Positions 59,022 to 64,000 of a stretch of 64,000 nt of DNA are shown here, piece by piece. This DNA comes from Eikenella glucosivorans (GTDB lineage: Bacteria > Pseudomonadota > Gammaproteobacteria > Burkholderiales > Neisseriaceae), in the NCBI RefSeq assembly GCF_016025525.2, contig NZ_JACSGR010000003.1, forward strand, positions 1-64,000, written 5' to 3'. The notes under the pieces are model-generated. The model ran no database searches. It worked only from the letters and a program-made list of their open reading frames with translations, and was not told where the DNA came from. The position numbers were made by a program, and so were the translations under genes. Position 1 is the first letter of the stretch. Every line of letters begins with the position of its first letter.

Positions 59022-59666
59022 ATGACCAAGAAAAACGGCAAACCCAGCACCTACGACCGCGTGGTGGACATCAGCCTCAAGCTCTTCAACGAAGAAGGCG
59101 AGCGCAAAATCAGCACCAACCACATCGCCCAAGCCCTGGGCATCAGCCCCGGCAACCTCTACTACCACTTCAGAAACAAAGACGAAATCATCGTCCAGCT
59201 CTTCCAGCGCTACAGCAGCAAGCTGCTCGACTACATCCAGCAAACCCCCCTGCCCGACAACATGGCCAAAATGGGCGACTACATGAGCGGCGTATACGAC
59301 ATCCTCTGGGAATACCGCTTTTTATTCAGCGATGTCAACACCATGCTCACCCGCAGCAAACAGCTTCTGGGCGAGCACAACGAATTCACCCACATCAAAA
59401 TCTCCCCACTGCTCGTGCGGATATTCACCGATTTGCGCGCCAAAGGCATCCTCGACGCCGACGACGAAGCCCTGCGCGAGCTCGGCCTAAACGTATGGCT
59501 GCTCACCAAATACTGGTTTGATTTCGACAACTCCCAGCACATCGGCAATTGGAACGAAGGCGCCAAACGCCGCGGCATCTACCAAACCATGAGCCTGGTG
59601 CGCGGCTTCGTGGCCAAAGAGCACTACCAAAACTACTGCGAGCTGATGGCGCAATACCGCTCGTGA
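59022..59666 (+). CDS. TetR family transcriptional regulator
   Basis: From the ATG at 59022 this is 214 residues. The N-terminal TetR domain (about 10-60) reads VVDISLKLFNEEGERKISTNHIAQALGISPGNLYYHFRNKDEII, a clean helix-turn-helix. The C-terminal ligand/dimer domain is rich in aromatic residues (WEYRFLFSDVNTML, VWLLTKYWFDFDNSQHIGNW). The effector and targets are unknown; no pump or enzyme gene is divergent from it. A longer frame from 58962 lacks family similarity in the extra part. Confidence 0.88.
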   Translation: MTKKNGKPSTYDRVVDISLKLFNEEGERKISTNHIAQALGISPGNLYYHFRNKDEIIVQLFQRYSSKLLDYIQQTPLPDNMAKMGDYMSGVYDILWEYRFLFSDVNTMLTRSKQLLGEHNEFTHIKISPLLVRIFTDLRAKGILDADDEALRELGLNVWLLTKYWFDFDNSQHIGNWNEGAKRRGIYQTMSLVRGFVAKEHYQNYCELMAQYRS

Positions 59667-60046
59667 ACTGCGCAGGCAATGCGGCACGGCGGCAGGAAGA
59701 AATTCCAGCCGCCGTTTGCCATTGGAGGCTGCCTGAAAAATTCAGGTAGCCCAACCTTCAGCTACAGAACAAACCAAAGGCTATCTGAAAACTATTTTTC
59801 GGTTTTCAGGTAGCCTTTTGAGCTTTCATGCAGCCGATGCGGCAGGGCGGAAGGCTACCTGAAAATATCCCGGAGAAGTTGGGTGCGCTTTGCTGGCAAT
59901 CGATTTTCCGCCAGCCTGTTTTGCGGTACTATCTGCCTGTTTCCGCGCCGGATTGGCCGGTTGGCAAAGGCTTGTTGGCGGTGCGGAGATGCCGGCTTGC
60001 TGTGGCGGCCGTTTCGTTTGACTTCCATCCGATAGGAGTGAACACC
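59667..60046. repeat. Intergenic region with paired DUS
   Basis: This 380-bp spacer has an imperfect inverted pair at about 59727-59750 (AGGCTGCCTGAA with TTCAGGTAGCC). A second pair lies at about 59775-59818 (AGGCTATCTGAAAA with TTTTCAGGTAGCCT), with another DUS near 59853. The pairs can end the TetR-type transcript. The start of the next gene has GATAGGAG as ribosome site. No gene is supported in the spacer. Confidence 0.6.
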
Positions 60047-60742
60047 ATGAATTTGAAAACTTTGTCTGTTGTTTTGGCGGCCCTGTTTGCCGTGTCTGCC
60101 TGCGGCGGCCAGCAATCCGGCGCGGCGCAGGATGCCTCTGCCGCGAGCCAGGCTTCGGCCGTGTCTGATGCGGCTGCGGTGTCGGAGGCTTCCGCTGCCG
60201 CCGTTTCCGATGCGGCTGCTTCGACGGCTTCCGAAGGCGTGGTCGTTTCCCAGCCGCAGGGCGCGGCCCCTACCGGCTTGAGCAGCCTGTCGGACAGCGG
60301 CATGAAGGAATCCGCCCGCAATATGGCGCAGGGCGATACGCTCGCCACCCGCGAAACCGCGCAGGGCACGGCAGTGAATTTGTCGTCTGACGTGCTGTTT
60401 GATTTCGGCCAGGCCGGGCTGAAACCGGAAGCGGATGCCGCGCTGGAAAAAGTGGCGGCGATGATTAACGAGCGCGGCGCGGCGGCGAAGGTTACCATCG
60501 TGGGCTACACCGACGCCAAAGGCAGCGCGGAATACAACCGCCGCCTGTCGGTGAGCCGCGCGCAGTCGGTGAAAGACTGGCTGGTGCGCCACGGCGTGAA
60601 ACAGGCGATTGCGGTGGAAGGCAAAGGCGCGGCCGATCCGGTGGCGCCCAATGCCAAGCCCGACGGTTCGGACAACCCGGAAGGCCGTGCGCAAAACCGC
60701 CGCGTGGAAATTTTGATTGCTTCGGGCGAAGCGGGCAAATAA
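60047..60742 (+). CDS. OmpA-family lipoprotein with Ala/Ser linker
   Basis: From the ATG at 60047 this is 231 residues. The signal peptide ends at a lipobox AVSAC (Cys19). A low-complexity Ala/Ser-rich linker follows (about 25-70, repeats of SDAAAVSEASAA). The C-terminal OmpA-like domain (about 112-225) has DVLFDFGQAGLKPEADAALEKVA, VGYTDAKGSAEYNRRLSVSRAQSV and GRAQNRRVEILI. It probably binds peptidoglycan and tethers the outer membrane. It is distinct from the lipoprotein at 55100, which has a glycine zipper instead of the linker. Confidence 0.88.
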   Translation: MNLKTLSVVLAALFAVSACGGQQSGAAQDASAASQASAVSDAAAVSEASAAAVSDAAASTASEGVVVSQPQGAAPTGLSSLSDSGMKESARNMAQGDTLATRETAQGTAVNLSSDVLFDFGQAGLKPEADAALEKVAAMINERGAAAKVTIVGYTDAKGSAEYNRRLSVSRAQSVKDWLVRHGVKQAIAVEGKGAADPVAPNAKPDGSDNPEGRAQNRRVEILIASGEAGK

Positions 60743-60764
60743 GGCTTCGGCTGCCGGAACAAAA

Positions 60765-60853
60765 GGCTACCTGAAAACGAGCGCAGCGAGTTTCTGCGAA
60801 GCTAAAACGCAACGCAGCGAAGTTTCTGCGAAGCTAAATTTTCAGGTAGCCTT
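60765..60853. repeat. GCTTCG-type repeat units between inverted DUS
   Basis: A DUS at 60765, two units of GCGAGTTTCTGCGAAGCTAAAA type, and a DUS of opposite orientation at about 60840. The whole can fold as a long hairpin between convergent genes. Confidence 0.65.
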
Positions 60854-60877
60854 TTCGCTTGAAGAGGCAAGGGGGAG

Positions 60878-61390
60878 CTATTGCCCTTCCGCCTGCCGGA
60901 TATAGGCATCCACCCGGGCGCGGCGCGCGGCTTCTTCGGCACGGGTTTGGCGCAGCAGCTCGGTGGCGGTGAGGCCGCGTTTGGGTGCTTCTTCGGCGGC
61001 GTATTCGGGCATTTTTTCATCAGCAAAGGCTTCTATTTGGCGACGCAGGCGGGCGCGTTCGGCGCGGCTGTCGGCGCACTGTTTGCCCAAATCGCTGTTT
61101 GCGGGGCTGGTGGCATTGGCGGCACGCTCTTGCTGAAGGTCGTGGCTTGTCTGTTGGCGGCATTGATCCACTTTGGGGTGGCTGAACAGCAATACCATGG
61201 ATAATTCGTTGAAATACTCGGCTGCTTCCGAGTTGCCGCGGTAGCACAGGCTGCCGTTAGCCAAGGTATTGACATCTTTATGCAATTGTTCACACCCTGT
61301 ATGAAAAACAGCCGGGGAGGCTGGCTGGTGTTGTGCGGCGGCGGGAGCGGACAGGGCGGCGAGTAGGAGGAGGGTGGGGATTTGGCGCAT
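60878..61390 (-). CDS. Secreted hypothetical protein, helical
   Basis: This 170-residue protein has a signal peptide cleaved near APAAA-QH. The mature protein is mostly helical and charged, with four cysteines (in HTGCEQLHKD, GSLCYRGN, VDQCRQQ and GKQCADSR) that could form two disulfides. The C-terminal half is rich in Glu, Arg and Ala (coiled-coil-like). No family is recognised; a periplasmic location is inferred. Confidence 0.65.
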   Translation of the reverse strand: MRQIPTLLLLAALSAPAAAQHQPASPAVFHTGCEQLHKDVNTLANGSLCYRGNSEAAEYFNELSMVLLFSHPKVDQCRQQTSHDLQQERAANATSPANSDLGKQCADSRAERARLRRQIEAFADEKMPEYAAEEAPKRGLTATELLRQTRAEEAARRARVDAYIRQAEGQ

Positions 61391-61442
61391 GGGATTCCTT
61401 GGGTTTTGTGAAAACAGAGCTTACTTGAAACAGGAATAGACA

Positions 61443-61476
61443 TTTTCAGGTAGCCTAGGTGAGGCTACCTGAAAAA
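61443..61476. terminator. Inverted DUS pair between metG and the secreted protein gene
   Basis: TTTTCAGGTAGCCT and its complement with a loop of about 5 bp, 57 bp beyond the metG stop on the minus strand. Confidence 0.65.
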
Positions 61477-61532
61477 AGCGGGGCTGCCGGAAGCTTGTTC
61501 CGCCGGCGTAGAAAGGCGGTTGGCTTTACGGT

Positions 61533-63596
61533 TTAACCGACTTTGTCGCCCGGTTGCGCGCCGGCATCGACGTCTAAGAGCTTCAGTTTGCCCTCGGCGG
61601 TGGCGGCGCTCAGAATCATGCCTTCGGATACGCCGAATTTCGCCATTTTGCGCGGGGCGAAGTTGGCGACGGCGATGACCATGCGGCCGTTCAATTCGGT
61701 AGGGTTCGGGTAGGAGGCGGCGATGCCGGAGAAGATGATGCGTTTTTCAAAACCGAAATCGAGGTCGAATTTCAAGAGTTTGGTGCTGCCCTCGACGGCT
61801 TCGCAGTTCAACACTTTGGCGACGCGCATGTCGATTTTCATGAAGTCGTCGAAGCTCGCCTGTTCGGCGACTTTTTCGTATTTGCTCTCTTCGGCGGCAG
61901 GCGCGGCTGCGGCGGCGATGCTTTGTTTGTTGGCTTCGATCAGGTCGTCCACTTGTTTTTGCTCCACTCGTTGCATTAAATGTTCGTATTTGTTGATGGC
62001 GTGTTCGCCCAGTGTTTCGCGCGTATTCGCCCAAGTGAGGGCTTCCAAATTCAAGAATTTGGCGGCGTTGGCGGCGGTTTGCGGCAACACGGGGGCGAGG
62101 TAGGCGGTCAGCATGGCGAAGGCATTGATGAGTTCGCTGCATACTTCGTGCAGGCGGTTTTCCATGCCTTCCTGTTTGGCGAGTTCCCAAGGTTTGTTGG
62201 CATCGACGTATTCGTTTACGGCGTCTGCCAAGGCCATGATGTCGCGCAGGGCGCGGGCGTATTCGCGGTTTTCGTACTGCTCGGCGATGTTGTCGCTTTC
62301 GGCGGCAAGTTTATTCAGCAACCGGCTGCCTGAAACGTCTTTCAGACGACCTTCAAAGCGTTTGGCAATGAAACCTGACGCGCGGGCGGCGATGTTGACG
62401 TATTTGCCGACCAGATCGCTGTTGACGCGCGAGATGAAGTCTTGCAGGTTCAAGTCGATGTCTTCGATTTTGCTGTTGAGTTTGGCGGCGATATAGTAGC
62501 GCATCCATTCGGGGTTCAGGCCTTGTTCCAAATAGGATTTGGCGGTGATGAACGTGCCGCGCGACTTGGACATTTTTTGGCCGTCAACTGTCAGGAAACC
62601 GTGTGCATAGACGCCGCTGGGGGCGCGGTGGCCGGAAAAGTGCAGCATGGCGGGCCAGAACAGGGCATGGAAATAGAGGATGTCTTTGCCGATGAAATGG
62701 TACAGCTCGGTTTGGCTGTCGGCTTTGAAATATTCGTCAAAGTCGATGCCGATGTGGTCGCACAGGTTTTGGAACGACGCCATATAGCCGACGGGCGCGT
62801 CCAGCCAGACGTAGAAATATTTGCCCGGCGCGTCGGGGATTTCAAAGCCGAAATAGGGCGCGTCGCGGGAGATGTCCCAGTCGGACAGCGAGGTTTCTTC
62901 GCCTTCGCCCAGCCATTCCTTCATTTTGTTGAGGGCTTCGGGTTGCAGGTGGGGCTTGCCGTCGTGCGGATTGCTGCCGCCCGTCCACGCTTTGAGGAAG
63001 TCGGCACATTCGCCGAGCTTGAAGAAGAAGTGTTCGGATTCGCGCAATTCGGGTTTCGCGCCCGATACGGCGGAATACGGATTGATCAGTTCGGTCGGGG
63101 AATAGGTCGTGCCGCAGACTTCGCAGTTGTCGCCGTATTGGTCTTGGCTGTGGCATTTGGGGCATTCGCCTTTGACGAAGCGGTCGGGCAGGAACATTTG
63201 TTTTTCAGGGTCGTAAAGCTGCTCGATGACGCGGCTTTCGATTTTGCCGTTGGCTTTGAGGGCGCGGTAGATGCGCTCGGAATGGGCTTTGTTTTCGGGG
63301 GAATGGGTGCTGTAATAATTGTCGTAGCCGATGTGGAAACCGGTGAAATCCGCCAAATGCTCTTCGCGCACTTTGGCAATCATGTCTTCGGGCGCAACGC
63401 CTTGTTTTTGCGCGGCGAGCATGACGGGCGTGCCGTGGGTGTCGTCGGCGCAGCAGTAGTGGCATTCGTGGCCGCGCAGTTTTTGGAAGCGCACCCAGAC
63501 GTCGGTTTGGATGTGTTCGACCATGTGGCCGAGGTGGATGCTGCCGTTGGCGTAGGGCAGCGCGGAGGTTACGAGGATTTTGCGGGGTTTGCTCAT
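61533..63596 (-). CDS. metG: Methionyl-tRNA synthetase
   Basis: From the ATG at 63596 (MSKPRKILVTSALPYANGSIHLGH) this is 687 residues; an ATG two codons upstream is also possible. The HIGH-type motif is HLGH near residue 20, the zinc knuckle CPKCHSQDQYGDNCEVC near 145, and the loop GQKMSKSRGTF near 338. A C-terminal tRNA-binding EMAP-like domain (DFMKIDMRVAKVLNCEAV) follows. The coding region contains AGGTCGTCTGAAA (62340-62352), a Neisseria-group DUS dialect, and no Eikenella DUS, suggesting an allele acquired from a relative. Confidence 0.96.
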   Translation of the reverse strand: MSKPRKILVTSALPYANGSIHLGHMVEHIQTDVWVRFQKLRGHECHYCCADDTHGTPVMLAAQKQGVAPEDMIAKVREEHLADFTGFHIGYDNYYSTHSPENKAHSERIYRALKANGKIESRVIEQLYDPEKQMFLPDRFVKGECPKCHSQDQYGDNCEVCGTTYSPTELINPYSAVSGAKPELRESEHFFFKLGECADFLKAWTGGSNPHDGKPHLQPEALNKMKEWLGEGEETSLSDWDISRDAPYFGFEIPDAPGKYFYVWLDAPVGYMASFQNLCDHIGIDFDEYFKADSQTELYHFIGKDILYFHALFWPAMLHFSGHRAPSGVYAHGFLTVDGQKMSKSRGTFITAKSYLEQGLNPEWMRYYIAAKLNSKIEDIDLNLQDFISRVNSDLVGKYVNIAARASGFIAKRFEGRLKDVSGSRLLNKLAAESDNIAEQYENREYARALRDIMALADAVNEYVDANKPWELAKQEGMENRLHEVCSELINAFAMLTAYLAPVLPQTAANAAKFLNLEALTWANTRETLGEHAINKYEHLMQRVEQKQVDDLIEANKQSIAAAAAPAAEESKYEKVAEQASFDDFMKIDMRVAKVLNCEAVEGSTKLLKFDLDFGFEKRIIFSGIAASYPNPTELNGRMVIAVANFAPRKMAKFGVSEGMILSAATAEGKLKLLDVDAGAQPGDKVG

Positions 63597-63602
63597 GGTC
63601 AT

Positions 63603-63880
63603 GGTTCGGCGGCTTTTCGGAGAGTGAAAAATAGGGCGGTATTATGCCACAAACGGGCTGCGGCCCGCATGGGTGAGGCCGGCCGGGGGCATGTTTGAAC
63701 GCCGGGAAGGCTTCTTCGGGCGGCAAGGGGGAAGTTTTCAGGTAGCCTCAAGATGGCGGATGAGGCTACCTGAAAATTTTGTTGGCGCCGCCGTTTGGTT
63801 TTTGACTGTGCGGGTGCGGCGGTTGAACTTATGTTGCAGCCCGCGCTTTCAAGCGTCGGGAAAGGGGCGGGCGGCGGGGC
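63603..63880. repeat. Spacer with inverted DUS pair
   Basis: The spacer upstream of metG holds TTTTCAGGTAGCCT at about 63734 and AGGCTACCTGAAAA at about 63763 with a 15-bp loop. It is a probable terminator for the minus-strand gene to the right. No gene is supported. Confidence 0.6.
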
Positions 63881-64000
63881 TTACAGGGTTTTGCTCATGA
63901 AATATACGGTAGTGCCGGGCGGGCAGTCGGGCAGTTCGGCAAAGATACGGTAGCCGTTTTTCAGGTAGAAATCTTTGGCTTGGAAGCGCCAGGTTTCCAG
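63881..64000 (-). CDS. GNAT family acetyltransferase (C-terminal fragment at window edge)
   Basis: Only the last 39 residues are inside the window, ending TAA at 63881. They read TWRFQAKDFYLKNGYRIF near the start and PPGTTVYFMSKTL at the end. This is the usual C-terminus of GNAT N-acetyltransferases (FQAxxFYxKxGY, then FMxKxL). The substrate is unknown. A DUS-like CTACCTGAAAAACGG is translated within it (FYLKNG). Confidence 0.75.
   Translation of the reverse strand: METWRFQAKDFYLKNGYRIFAELPDCPPGTTVYFMSKTL

Noticed and set aside
1..64000. The many AGGCTACCTGAA copies considered as a CRISPR, transposon or operator family
   Set aside because: Irregular spacing, both orientations and occurrence inside genes match the DNA uptake sequence of Eikenella.

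Overview
The window is almost certainly a chromosomal segment of an Eikenella species (Neisseriaceae; E. corrodens or a close relative). The main evidence is the 12-mer AGGCTACCTGAA and its complement, which I count by eye roughly 100 times. This is the Eikenella dialect of the Neisseriaceae DNA uptake sequence (DUS). Gene content agrees: tandem type IV pilins, a pilF-pilC-pilD cluster, and the bamA-skp-lpxD-fabZ-lpxA block. The DNA is GC-rich, so long antisense ORFs are common and were ignored.

Layout. 0-2.2 kb: partial bactofilin, M23 peptidase and a small membrane protein. 2.3-7 kb: smc and a MetR-like regulator. 7-15.7 kb: an accessory stretch with small membrane proteins, DoxX with a divergent LysR regulator, a SUKH/SMI1 protein, a Bcr-type exporter, an acetyltransferase, two paralogous lipoproteins, a ricin-type lectin lipoprotein and unknowns. 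15.9-22.3 kb: ppk, a small membrane protein, an RDD protein, miaA, nadK and trmO. 22.3-24.2 kb: a 43-bp tandem array, a textbook sigma-54 promoter and two pilin genes. 24.2-32.7 kb: mnmG, uvrA, two AT-rich unknown genes, a broken REP-associated transposase between two 122-bp repeats, and a free-standing acyltransferase of type I fatty-acid-synthase kind. 33.3-42.1 kb: rlmD, a pilD-coaE-zapD-yacG operon, pilC, pilF and recJ. 42.3-44 kb: tRNA-Val, tRNA-Asp and fumC. 44.3-52.5 kb: the envelope operon rseP-bamA-skp-lpxD-fabZ-lpxA, with dxr upstream. 52.8-64 kb: cysS, two OmpA-type lipoproteins, norM-murB, a TetR regulator, secreted unknowns, metG and a partial acetyltransferase.

How it fits together. 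The window holds much of the type IV pilus machinery (pilins, ATPase, platform protein, prepilin peptidase). That machine also takes up DNA, and the DUS that marks preferred DNA is everywhere. DUS copies serve as probable terminators when paired in inverted orientation, lie directly against several start codons, and are translated inside many proteins. mnmG, uvrA, the region after uvrA and metG instead carry DUS of Neisseria-type dialects (GCCGTCTGAA or GTCGTCTGAA cores), which suggests these alleles were imported from Neisseria relatives.

The observations most worth following are the mixed DUS dialects, the full sigma-54 layout before the first pilin, the stand-alone FAS-I-type acyltransferase, the transposase-repeat cassette, and an unclassified family of about 30-bp repeats that almost always ends in a DUS. 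No CRISPR array, prophage, rRNA or complete insertion sequence was seen.
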